Source of the DNA: Austropuccinia psidii
Taxonomy: Eukaryota > Basidiomycota > Pucciniomycetes > Pucciniales > Sphaerophragmiaceae
Direction: 5' to 3'
Assembly (NCBI GenBank): GCA_023105745.1
Contig: JALGQZ010000009.1
Span: forward strand, 15,796,564 to 15,860,563
Length of the DNA stretch: 64,000 nt
This document shows positions 24,246 to 35,053 of this stretch, in pieces. Numbering within the stretch: the first letter of the stretch is position 1; the number at the start of each line of letters is the position of its first letter. The notes under the pieces are model-generated. The model searched no databases, was not told where the DNA came from, and saw nothing but the letters and a program-made list of their open reading frames with translations. The translations under genes and the position numbers were made by a program.

Positions 24246-25019
24246 TTTATGGTGCTTGGTGGGGAGAAGAAGTTATGAAAGTAAGTTCCTCTCCTGGCAT
24301 GCACCTTTAAGGGGGTATTCTACCCATATGTTGTTTTAAGCATCACCTTGGCCACTTTGTGAGCACTTGTCAATTCTTTGGACAGGTTCAGGAAGCATAC
24401 AACATCAATACCCTCCAATTTGGACCTTATCAAGATATGGCCAAAGGTTCCTTTCTTTGTTTTTTCTTTTCTTTCTTTTTACTTATCTTTTCAATTTATG
24501 CCAATCATCATAATTCAAGACATTCATTACTTTAAGTCATTTACGGCAATTATTTTCAGAAGTAATTTATGGCAATTATTCTCAGAAGTTATTTATGGCA
24601 ATTCTTTTCAATGTTATGGTGCTTGGTGGGGAGTGGAAGTACTGAAAGTAAGTTCCATCTCCTAGTATGCATCCCTGAGGGTTCTACTTCTTGTAAAACA
24701 TCACCTTGGCCACTCTGTGAGCATCAAATGCTTGGTTTTCATTTTTCAGACACTTTTGGCCAGAATCAAGCAACTCACTACAAGAAGGACCAACCATCAG
24801 GATTTTTCTTTCTTTCTTTCTTTCTTTACTCTCATTTTCTCTTATTCTTTTATTTTTCTTTCTTTCTTTACTTGTATAATTTTCTTTCTTTTATTTCTTT
24901 TAAGCAGCAGCATCCCCTCCCAAATCATGTATTGGGAGGTTCCATTATTTTTTCATTTTTTTGGTTTTTATAAGAGTGGGGATAGAAGGCAAACCAAACA
25001 CAAACAAGGAAAAGGAAAA
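24246..25019. repeat. convergent 3' region of C2: duplicated module and tandem repeats
   Basis: This is non-coding DNA between pol and the antisense gene. A module of about 110 bp occurs twice (24251-24365 and 24618-24724), each beginning GGTGCTTGGTGGGGAG and ending CATCACCTTGGCCACT. Between them lie three units of about 27 bp on the theme TTTATGGCAATTATTCTCAGA (24540-24610). T-rich TTTC repeats follow at 24805-24905. C1 has the same order, so the layout predates both insertions. Confidence 0.65.
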
Positions 25020-26314
25020 CTAGTTATATCTACCCAAATCATCAAAAGTTCTCTGGAAATCATTTATCAACTGATCTTCATACCAGGCAAATTTTGCAGC
25101 CATCTCTTCAGAAGCAGTACCTGCAATAGTCCTGTCATTGGCATACATAATCACCTCTCTGCTATATCTATCAACCCTCCTGAACAATCTGGCCACAGCC
25201 TCTTGACTTTCACTAGCCGCGCTGGGATATTCTCTGGTAACCCGGATAGGCCAATGTTCTCTTCTTTGAAAAACTTGAGCGGCAGGAAACGGCAAAGGGG
25301 ACAATCCATCTGTTCTTCTGCTGGAGCTTGCCACAGGTTGGAGTTGACGGGAGGTGTTTATGGGTGAGTTCCTAGACTGTTGAACTGGTGATGGTCTTAC
25401 TGCTGGATTCAAGGCAGGCCTGGTGGTGTGGGAAGTAGTTGGTGAAGGAGGAGGAAGGGTTGTAGGAATGGAAGCAAGCATTGGTTGGAAGGTTCTTGGA
25501 GTGCTGGGAATGACTTGAGTTTGGAATCTGGTGTTGGCAAGAGGTTGAGAAGAGGAATTGCTGGATGGATGGTCAATTGAATGAGGAATAACTTGAACTT
25601 CTTCACCATCCAACTCATCACTTCATTCAGCATCTGGATCTGTTGGGGAATCAACAATTCTTCTTAGTTTCTTCACTACTTTCACCACTCCATCAGAATT
25701 GGTCCTTGAAATTGGGATTTCTGAGCTTTAGTGGATGGGCCTACCACCGATTGGAATGGACCCTCCAACATTAGTCCATCTGGCCACATCCCTCTGCCTG
25801 GAACCAGTCACTACATCAAGATATCAGCACCAATTCAATCAGAATATGCAAATCACTCACATTGAGAAAATCCAGAAGTTGCATCAGGGGTAGGCTCCTC
25901 AAGAATGGGGAATTCCTGCCCATAAGGCCAATCCTTCCTGCTCCATAAATGTCTCCTGACCTGGGACAAAGTTGATCCGGTACGGCGGCATGGCTTCTTC
26001 CTAACAAAGCAAAAGTGGCATTTTGATGATCGAGGATTGTAATGTTGAAAGCAATCCTTTCCCTTGGCCAAACACTCAGTACAGGCAGGCTCAAGAATTT
26101 CAACTGCTCTGAACCCATCATATGTTTGGGAGGGATCAAAATGGCCAGAAGACGCCATGGAAAGGGAGGACAATCGACTGAAGATGCCAGAACCATGAAG
26201 AACAGACAGTGACGGTGCAGAAGGAGAAGATTCAGTGAGTTCAGTCAGTTTGGAACTCATAACTGAAGAATACGCAAGCAGAAGATTCAAGACGTCAGAA
26301 TCAATCCACTCCAT
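25020..26314 (-). pseudogene. antisense accessory gene of C2 with intact Zn2Cys6-like cluster; one nonsense codon
   Basis: Exon 1 (26314-25861) starts MEWIDSD. It encodes a full CX2CX6CX10CX2CX6C pattern (CTEC, KGKDC, SKCHFC, KKPC), which satisfies the Zn(II)2Cys6 binuclear cluster consensus of fungal transcription factors. A 50-nt intron (25811-25860, GTGAGT to TGTAG) joins TSGFSQ to LTGSRQRD at phase 1. Exon 2 is Ser/Pro-rich and ends with MAAKFAWYEDQLINDFQRTF and TAG at 25020. A GGA to TGA change near 25623 interrupts exon 2 in this copy; C1 reads through there but has its own frameshift. The two copies carry different lesions in a shared frame, so the parent gene was intact. About 412 codons in C1 numbering. 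The cluster sits about 90 residues from the N terminus, not at it. Function beyond possible DNA binding is unknown. Confidence 0.72.
25811..25860 (-). other. intron in the C2 antisense gene
   Basis: 50 nt, GTGAGT...TGTAG on the minus strand, the counterpart of 9733-9782 in C1. Confidence 0.72.
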
Positions 26315-27189
26315 ATCAAGAAAAAAGAATTTGACCTCAAGGAAATGGGGCCATAACTCAATTATGCCCCCCCCTCAAAACCTCTAAGGTGAAGGTTCAT
26401 ACCCCTTTGGGGCTGAACTCATCACCCAAGGCCTCCCCTGCGACTTTGGGGAGGCCAGGATCTTGATGGTCCAGGGCCCCATCAATGGGTCCAGGCCATG
26501 TATGGTGAATTTTATGATTGGGCCATTTCTGGGTCCCCAGAAAATTTGGGCCCAGGGGCTCCATTAACCCCCACGGACCGCAGACCGCGGCGTACGGTCC
26601 ACGGCCCACGGACCGTAGGACCCCAAAGGCATAAAAAAGCCAATTATGGCCAAAAATCATATAAAGACCTAAGTTCACCAAAACATCCAAAAGGCCCAAA
26701 AGGCCATAAAAATCAAGACATGTCAAGATTCATCATGGTAAAGGCCACAGCCCAAAAACACTTTGCAGGGCTGTTGAGGCCATTTCCATGGGTAATGGGG
26801 ACAAGACCCCTTGGAGGAAATTTTTCAATTTTTCCATTGGATTCAGCCTTGCCCAATGAGTACACTTCATATACTCATTGGGTACCATTTTTTGAGCACA
26901 AGAGCTCAGTGGTCCTTATTCTGGGATATATCCCAAGGCCACATCCCAAGGGCATGTTTGATTGAATCAGAAGACAAGAAATGCATATTTTTGAAGTGGA
27001 ATACTTACTCAAACTTGGAAAAAAGGGGGAATCAATTGAATTTGACAGGGAAGGAGTGATGAAGGATTTTCAGGATAATGGTCAAGAGGAAAAGAAAATT
27101 AAAAAGAAAATTTTGGAAAAAATGTGGGGATAATGAGATGCCACTCAACAGTGCCAGGGTATTATGGTGTTCAGGAGCCCACCAGTTCC
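26315..27189 (-). promoter_or_regulatory. upstream region of the C2 antisense gene with CGG/CCG-rich island
   Basis: No conserved protein is visible. The patch 26566-26626 is strikingly GC-rich and carries at least eight CGG or CCG triplets in both orientations (CACGGACCG, GACCGCGGCG, TACGGTCC, CACGGCCC, CACGGACCG), arranged partly as inverted repeats such as GGACCG...CGGTCC. It lies about 250-310 bp upstream of the antisense ATG and is shared with C1 at 8951-9010. A promoter or operator for the antisense gene is plausible but unproven. Confidence 0.4.
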
Positions 27190-27202
27190 AAGAGGGGGAT
27201 AC
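27190..27202 (+). other. polypurine tract of C2
   Basis: AAGAGGGGGATAC directly before the 3' LTR; it is the same tract as in C1. Confidence 0.8.
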
Positions 27203-27963
27203 TGTAACAACCATCCATCAGGGGTAAGGGTATTCATTCATACACCCACTCAAACACCCCAAATCAGCAAATCCAGTATCTGCATCAGCATTCAGTTTCA
27301 GAAATCTTCATTCTGAAACATGCATACAGCTTGGTACATCAATACAGCCTGTCAATACCTGTACAGGTGGGATTCACCCAATACAGTTTCAATACACCAA
27401 TATGGAACTGTATGATCACTCAAATACATCACACCTCTTGTACAGGTTCGGTACAGCTGTACAGGACCTGTATTGGCCAGACTCAATTCAATCATCAATT
27501 ATTCTAATGAAAATTCTTCCTCTGGATCAGGGCTGGTGATTCTCACATTTACCAGCCCCTCTTTCTCCCCCCTGAGGACTTTTGCCCAGTTAATTAATTT
27601 AGTTTATTTATTATTTTATGATTATTCTTATCCTTATAATTGGGTATTATAATTATTTAAGTTTAAGTTAGTCTTTGCCTTTTCTCTCTTCGCCTGTACA
27701 GTATGAGTTGGGTAGCCATATCCTTATTAACCCTTCTCTTTCCATTCTGACAGGTTGAAACAGTGGACTTGGACTTGTTTGTGGTTGGCTCTTCTACTTC
27801 TTACTCCTATTTCTTTCCGCTGCTTTCTTATATTTATTCTTTTAGCAATTTATCTTTAACACTCTTCAGTGTGTTCCTTCTTACCATATCTTTGAGCCCT
27901 CCATAAGTGAGTCCCAGTTTACTGAGTGCCAGGCCCTCTTCACTTCAAAGAGCCCCTGTGACA
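27203..27963 (+). repeat. 3' LTR of C2
   Basis: 761 bp, the same length as the 5' LTR; it is followed by the target duplication GCTTC at 27964. Confidence 0.93.
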
Positions 27964-29590
27964 GCTTCTCTCTATAGTAGAGCAGGCCATCTATAAGGAA
28001 AAATTTATTTTCCTTATAGTCCCTCAACCAGGGTTCCTCTAGCTTGGATTCCAGCTCTGGGCTCCTTTGTTTTCATTGAAGGAGTTGTAACAATATGCCA
28101 CACTGATTTTGTTTGGCATATGTATACATCACTGCATTGAGGAATTCAGTGTGCAGTTCTGAGGAACTTATTCCCAATATGGGAGTGTCTGTTCCTTCTG
28201 AGCTATTGTTTCCACTGTCTGGGGTTCCAGTTTCTGGTGCCCACTCACCAAATCTGAAGTTTTTCTTCCTGTCTATTTCCATGAAATGGATAGTAATTTT
28301 AGCTGCTACTTCAGGGTCATAACCTGAGTTTCTTTTGACATTATCAAGTGGCCATCTGCTGAGGCCATCTGCATGGGTATAACTTTTACCCTCTTTGTAT
28401 GTGATGATCATATTCCCTCTATACTTCTGCATGGCTATTTGCCACCTAAAAATGTGCTTATTGGTAGTATTCATGTTTGGTAAAGACTTCAAGGCTGTGC
28501 AGTCTGTGTAGACCTCAAAGACTGCACCCTCCAGATAATAATGGAGTTTTCCAGAGCCGAGACTAGACATAGAAATTCAGTCTGGGTGGCTCCATACCTG
28601 GCTTCTGAATCTTTCAGTTGCCTAGAGATGTAACATATTACTGCCTCTCTTGCTTCACCATATACAATTTGTCTTTGCTGAAGGGCTGCTCCTAATCCTT
28701 GGCTCAATGCTGCATGTATGTATAACTTGAATGGTAGTTCAAAGTCAGGAAAGATGAGCACAGGTGCAGTTGTGAGTTAATATCTGATCCTCTCATATGC
28801 ATCCCTTCTTTCCTTTGTAATTTCAAAAACTACATCTTTTGAACATAACTTGTATAAACTACTAGTTATGTGGGAAAGACTTTTGATGTGGTTTCTATAG
28901 TAGCTAGCAAACTCAAGGAAAGATTGCATCTCTTTGATGGTTTTTGTTACTGGCTTTTGCAGTACTGCTGCTACCTTGTTCTGGTCAATTGCAAGACTAA
29001 CACCTGAGATTTTATGTCCTACAGCTAGTAGCTCTTGTTGGCCAAAATTGCACTTTTTAAGTGAAATTTAAAGATTTATGGGTGTCCATTTACTTATCAC
29101 TCTGTCTATTTATTGCACATGGTCTTCCCATGTCTCTGAATATATAATGATGTCAGCAATATATACTACCACCCAGCCTTCCAATATTTCTTCTGAAAAT
29201 ATGTTGTCCATCATCCTTTGGAAGTGGGCTGTTGCATTCCTGATGCCAAATGGCATCTTGGTGTACTCACATATGCCCATATGGCATATGATTCTGGTTA
29301 ATTCCATGGAGTTTGGTTTAACTCCATTCTGGTGGAAGCCTTTCATACATTCCATTTTGGTTGTGTATCTATCTTTTTCCAGTTTGTCTAAGGCATGAGG
29401 CATCATGGGTATAAGGTACCTGTCAGCTTTGGTGTAGTTATTCAGAGCGCTGAAATCTCCACACAGCCTAGACTTGCCATCATGCTAGATGATCAGGACA
29501 AGAGTGGTAATTTCCACCATTTCATTATTTCCAATCTTTCTGATGACATCAATGTCCAGGAGCTCATTGATATGTTTTTCGATTTCCTTC
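27964..29590 (-). pseudogene. pol: D1 pol, middle part: RT, RNase H, integrase N terminus
   Basis: From high to low coordinates: INELLDIDVIRKIG and GKSRLCGDFSALN (start of RT), KGFHQNGVKPNS and MPFGIRNATAHFQRMM, then VVYIADIII, where the catalytic YIDD has become YIAD (29152-29163). RNase H follows with FKLYIHAALSQGLGAAL (the catalytic Asp of YIDA is also changed to His), YISRQLKDSEARYGATQ, HYYLEGAVFEVYTDCTALKS and [14 protein letters not shown] spacer leads to the start of the integrase region (FFLIDGLLYYREK) before the C2 insertion. Stops and frameshifts divide it. It belongs to the same reading unit as 6250-7627 and 31050-33080. Dead by active-site loss as well as by stops. Confidence 0.85.
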
Positions 29591-31049
29591 AGTCAGCCTG
29601 TGACTCAAAACCAGAGCACAAGCATGACAGCCAAAATACCATAAACCAATGGTATAGCCAAGATACCTTCAAAACATGGAGCTGATCCAAATTAGCTCAA
29701 AAGGTTTCAAAAGAAAGGGGAAAGCCACCCCTTTCCAAATATACAAGTCCCATAATCATACGATAAAGAATAATAAAGTTATTCCTGCTCAAAGTTGTTG
29801 CTGAGCAAAAAACTTAATTTTCACCTCTCAGCTGAAATACAGACTAAGTGGCTGAACCCCATCAAATGGGTATTCAAAATGAAGTTCTAAGTCAGGGCTA
29901 TCCAATGGTAACAGCCATACTGAGCTAGAACCAGTATTACTGAAGTTATGACCAAATTCAGGCCAAATAAGGGTGAACAAAACATTCACCTCTCATCTAA
30001 CTTCTACAGTTTTAGGGTGAGATACCTAAAGCGGGGTCTTTTTGGAAAGAGCACAATCAGGGCTATATGATGGTGTCATCAATTTCCTCATATCTCAACT
30101 AGAACAAAAGGTATGGGGCAAACAAGCCCACCTAGCTTTTGCCTAAAGCATGCATATGTACAAAATATCTTGTACATGGGATACCTTTTCCATATTTAAT
30201 GATATCCACATCAAATAAAGGACCATTTTGTAGAGCACATACGGGGCTACACACTGAAGGAATTTTGAGGCTGATATCCTAACAAATGACAACGTTATTG
30301 CTGTTTTAAGGTCAAAATCCCACATTCTGGCCAATAAAGCCTTACCATGGGAGAATATCACATCAAAATGATTATGAGGTGTCCAACAGACAAAGACACA
30401 GTTTTATACTTCAATATCTCATAAGTCAGTCAATACTGGGGTCCCATACAGTTTCTGTACAGTATTCTACGCGTCATACACGTCAGAAGAAGGCTATGTG
30501 GTCCCCAGATGAAAGTCTTCACCCTTTATTGGTGAAAACTGCACAGATATAAGTTCAAAACCACATAGATGTGGTTTTAAAACCACCCCTGAGACCAATA
30601 CAGGCTTTACAGGCCTTTTGCAAACCACAAGCCTGTCTCAGAGAGTGAAAATTTTCACTTCCTCTATGTGGAAATTTCTAGTAGCATTTCCTCCCCATTT
30701 CAGGATAAAAGGAGGGCTTTTCACTTCCAGAAAAGCTTTCCACATCCTGCTCTTAAATTCCTATGTAGTAAAACTGTCAAAAACAGTTATACTCTTGGAA
30801 AATAACCAGGTATAATTATAATATTAACTAGTGTAGCCTTTATTATTGTCATCCAACAGGTAAAGCTGCACCCAGGGCTTTAAACAGCGCTCACCACCAC
30901 TATTTGATAAGAGTAAAGCCCTTTAAATCTTATTATAAAATCCCTATTCTCTACCATTACCTTTATTTTAAATATTTTATCAAGGGTCAGAGTCACAGTT
31001 AAAGCTGTAAATAGCCTAATTACTACTTCTAAATAGACTCAACCTGACA
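29591..31049 (+). repeat. solo LTR of family D inside the D1 pol gene
   Basis: The 1.46-kb sequence is an inverted copy of the D1 LTR at 4872-6225. It reads AGTCAGCCTGTGACTC...CAACCTGACA, the first base mutated from T. Five-base duplications CCTTC flank it (29586-29590 and 31050-31054). With it removed, the D1 frame reads ETRKEIEKHINEL without a gap. No internal element sequence remains, so it is the product of recombination between two LTRs. Confidence 0.88.
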
Positions 31050-33080
31050 CCTTCCTTGTCTCCAGACTTCCTGGGTAAGGAGGTCTTCTGAGCATGGGTG
31101 GATAAAGTCTTTTCACATCCAGATTTAGTTCTATATCATGGCCTCTAATCTTGCCTAATGGTTCTTCACCAATGGCAAATGCTGGTCTATTCTTTCTCAG
31201 AATTTTCAGTAAACTTAGCTTCTGCTTACTGGTGAGGGTAGTACTAAACTGTCCCTCTCTGAATTCATTCAGTAGTTCTTCCAGAGGGTCTCCTGCAGAT
31301 ATTTGGTATATATCAAGTGAAACTTTTCTTTTTTTGTTGGTACCAATTTCAATGTGAATTTTTTTACTATTATAAATATGTATGCCATACATCCTCTGGA
31401 AATCTGTTCCCAGTAAAAGCCCTTGGAAGTGGGCATCATCAAGAACTACAAGCTCTTGGTTGAGTCTAATAATACCATTCCTATGGGGTATAATTATTTC
31501 TTTAATAATTTTCCCAATGGAAGTATTCTTCCCTGAAGCAATTTTGAAGTTTTTGGCTTTGGTTGGCAAGAGTGTTTTTTCCCAGTTGGGGAAGTGGTTG
31601 TCTAGATAATTTCTGGCCAACATTGAGCAGTGTGCCCTACGGTCAATGATCAATGGGTGATGAGCATTTTGAATGAAAGCAGTCATTTTCTTGTCTTTTC
31701 CATTTATGTACTCCATTCCTTTGGTTGGTGTGAGCAGGAATTTTTGTGCATCTTGTGGGTGTTTGCACAAGCTTTTGTTGGCAGTGTCTTGCGGCATTAC
31801 TGCTTCTAACTGTATGTCCTGGATATCCAGTGGGGTTTCCTCTTGGTATTCCACTAGAAACTCTTCTCTTTGTTTTTGCTCTTCAACAGATTGTTCTCTG
31901 ATGGCATCTCCCATAGAGCCTGAGTCAGAATCCTCTTTTGGGGATTCCTCCTCTGGGACTTTCTCAATGGCATAGACTTTTTTCTTTTCCTTTGGACAGT
32001 TGTTGGCATAGTGGTCTGTAGAACCACAGTTGTGACAAGAACCTTTCGTCTTTGCCACTTCTGCCACTCTTTCTGCCGGCTTGTCTTTAAACTCCACTTT
32101 GAAAGGTTGTTTCTCTTTAAAACCAGTGATTTTATATTGGGTGTATTTCCCTATATTAGTTCTTTTCCTTATTTCTTGTAAGGTATTTTCAATGTCATCT
32201 AGCATGCAATTGTGGTTGCATCTGCATTTTACTGCATGCTCTAGTTCTCCTGTAATTTGTGTCAGGATTATATGATTCCTCATCCAAATGTTCCTTTGAG
32301 GATCAATGGCTTTGGGTCTTTTAGACTGTCTGAGACACCACTCATATGTATCTTTGTCCAAAGAGTAGTTGTCATATTTTAATGACACGGTCTTTTGCCA
32401 TATCTAAGTTACATTGCCGTACTTTTGGATAATTTGACTCTTCCACCATGGCCAGTTTCCTCTGCCATGGATTTCTTTCATTTCTGTGTACCATATACTA
32501 GCATGTCCTCTAAATGCTGTATTAAGTCTAGCAGTAATCCAGTAGTCTGGTATACTTGGTACATCAATGAAGATTCTATCAATATGATCTATGAGCTCCA
32601 TATGATCATATTCTCCAGTTCCAGAGAGTTTGGGCCAGTTGGAGGCCTCAGAAAGCTGTTTCAAGCCTTCCTCTTCTGAAGAATACATATTATCTCCATC
32701 CTGGCGTTGTGATGGAGATCGTTCCTTATTGATTAGCATGGCATCTGGTTGGATGTCATCCTGGTGATATGGATTATCTATAACATGGCCTTGTTGTTGG
32801 GGCTTCATGCTATGGTAGACATTAAACAGTTTTCTTATGTCTTGATGCAGATGAGCCCTGTCCCTTTTGCTGTGCTGTTGTTCTTCAAAGACTAGATTCA
32901 GTCTTTTGTTGGTTTCTTCAGAGGCTTTGCTCAATTGAGCAAGTCCTGCTTTAATGTTTTTAACAATCTTGTCCATGGAGGCTCTTAATATTTCCATCCT
33001 CTCATGGCTTGGTTCAAGTTCTGAAAACTGCTTTTGTGTTTCCTCAGCAAATTGGGACATTTGTAACCACAGTGCATCAC
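31050..33080 (-). pseudogene. gag: D1 gag (C-terminal two thirds) and protease
   Basis: Capsid region with coiled-coil-like SKASEETNKRLN, the gag-domain signature TGEYDHMELIDHID and RGNWPWWKSQIIQKY, then a CCHC zinc knuckle (CHNCGSTDHYANNC) near 32.0 kb, an acidic linker, and the aspartic protease region (PLIIDRRAHCSMLAR, FQGLLLGTDFQRMYG). The catalytic motif reads IDRRA instead of the expected DSG/DTG, so the protease is inactive. It ends with MLRRPPYPGSLETRK, the N-terminal edge of RT, at the solo LTR. A stop at 32401-32406 separates two frames. The N-terminal edge is cut at 33080 by A2 and continues at 62658. Confidence 0.87.
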
Positions 33081-34905
33081 TGTGGGCCTTAGAGGTAATT
33101 TCATATACCCAAAAGACCACAAATACAAAATTAACATATAAAAATAAATAAAATAGATTTATTTATATGATTAAAATAAAAATCAAAATATAAATATAAA
33201 ATTATATTCAAAATTAAAAATTAATTACAATTTAAAAATAAAATTACATTAAATTTTGAAATTATAAAGTTACATTTATACTTGAAAAAGTTAAGTAAAA
33301 ATGAATTTTTAACAAAATTGTAAAAAAATAAATAAATTTGGAAAAAAGTTAAATAAAAATTATTATAACTTTTTATCCAATAAATAAAAATATAAAAATT
33401 ATTTCACCATTGGATTCCTCATAAAAAATGAGGTGGGGTCACCTCTGAGTGAAATTTTTGCAACTCAACTCTAAATAAGCTTAAATTAACTTTTTAGTAT
33501 TTTGAATACAAAAGTTGAAAATCCTCAAAACTTTAATTTAATTCACACCACATGTGGTGTTAACCATCAACTTTTGTGTTAAAATTGAGGTGTTGTGTTT
33601 AGTTTAAAAGTTATGAGGAATTGAAGTATTTTCAATTGAATTCAATTGAAATGTCAAAATGTGCACGTGTATTACATAAGTGAACTTTGATTTACATATG
33701 AGGTGTCAATTATTACTGTATTGTACTGTACAATTCACTTGAATCACATATGTAAATTATAAGTATAATACATGATGAGGAATTAAAGGACAAATAAATT
33801 GGAAAGATTAAATTTGGGGGGGGAAATGAACTCCAGCTCTAAGGGGGAGCTAGACCCCCAAAATCCTTGCTGACAGGCGTGGGATGTCAAAATTCACGCA
33901 AAAGTTCATCACTTTTGGCTTGGAATTGAGTTACAGGGTCTGTGGACTCAATTGATGATGAGGTTTTGATACCAACTGGGGTAGCTGTAGCTTTTGCCAA
34001 GAGGGTAAAACTACCCTTAAGATGAAACAATCGTAGTAAAAACAATTTAAATTTGTTTCTACGCCTCTTACACACATTCTGACGTGTTTTTAAATCTCTA
34101 GACCATGTATTGCTATAGTAATGGCTGATTTAAGGGTCTAAAATGGCTAAAAATGGCTTAAACCAGCCGTTTTCTGGTCTAAACCAGGGTTCAATGATGC
34201 CATAATTGGCTTTTCTGTTGTCGGACTGTTTTTCACGACTGACAAGAGTAAATTTGCTCTTTGGAGTAAGAAAATTGATGGCCATAAAAGAATGTCTTCT
34301 TCGCCCCACTTTTCTCTTCATGTTAGAATCTTTTCCTTTTCTAATTAGTTTAAACATTGTTAAACCAATCAATAAAAGATTCCAACCATCTTCCTTAAAT
34401 CATTTTGAACCTTTTAACCACGTGAAGAAATAATTATAATCATTGTTTGTAACTTTTATAATCATTTTTACCCCTGAACCACCCCAAAAGTGAATTAAAG
34501 CATCTTTCATCACTGCAAACTTTGTCACTTTGTTTCCAAATTCACTCTGGTCACTTTTGGGTGTTTTTTCTTTTTAATATTCTTTTTGAAGACCTTGTTC
34601 TTTAATTAATTGCTTGAAGCTCTTTGCTCAATTAATTCCAGTTGAAATTGCTCTTGAAGAAATTTCTTTTGTAGCCTTAAATATCTCTTGTAGAGTATTT
34701 TTGGATAAATTTTTATTGTTGGTAAATAAATAAATCTTTACAATATTATGGTTTTATACTAATAAATCTATAAACAATAAAATTGGCGTGTTTTCTCTTA
34801 CCAATAATCTTTCTTATTATTTTTAATTGATATTGATCTTATATAAATTTTGAGGACAGGAAAAGTACTTGATTTTTAATCAAAGTTTCCTATCCACACC
34901 TTATA
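33081..34905 (+). repeat. 5' LTR of A2
   Basis: 1,825 bp, TGTGGGCCTTAGAGG...CACCTTATA (family TGTGAGCC...CTTACA). It contains the CAATTGAATTCAATTG palindromic motif near 33640. Confidence 0.9.
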
Positions 34906-34907
34906 TT

Positions 34908-34923
34908 TGGGGGCCCAGCCGTC
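34908..34923 (+). other. primer binding site of A2
   Basis: TGGGGGCCCAGCCGTC starts two bases after the LTR. The first eight bases match a tRNA 3' end of the type GGCCCCCA (discriminator C), as in proline tRNAs. The exact primer tRNA is unresolved. Confidence 0.5.
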
Positions 34924-35053
34924 ATATTTTACCTGTGATATATTTTTTTACTCTTTTTAAACCTTTTTTTCTTATATTGAAAAATTTAAGAACATATAAA
35001 AAATACTTATAATTAAAAAAATCAATAAAAAAATATTTTTTTTTAATATTATA
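34924..35053 (+). other. leader of A2
   Basis: AT-rich leader without a gene. Its end TTATAA borders the conserved donor GTGAGG at 35055. Confidence 0.5.

Larger units (their letters stand above)
17655..27963 (+). mobile_element. Element C2: full-length chromovirus-type Ty3/gypsy retrotransposon
   Basis: C2 is 10,309 bp, with two 761-bp LTRs, gag, a long pol, an antisense accessory gene and a polypurine tract. Perfect five-base target duplications GCTTC flank it at 17650-17654 and 27964-27968. I count roughly 26 differences between its LTRs by eye (about 3.4%), so it is clearly older than B1. It lies head to head with C1. Confidence 0.93.

Noticed and set aside
24246..27202. An env-like gene after pol, as in errantiviruses
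   Set aside because: No sense-strand frame of useful length, no signal peptide and no transmembrane segment; the conserved gene there is antisense and has a zinc-cluster pattern.
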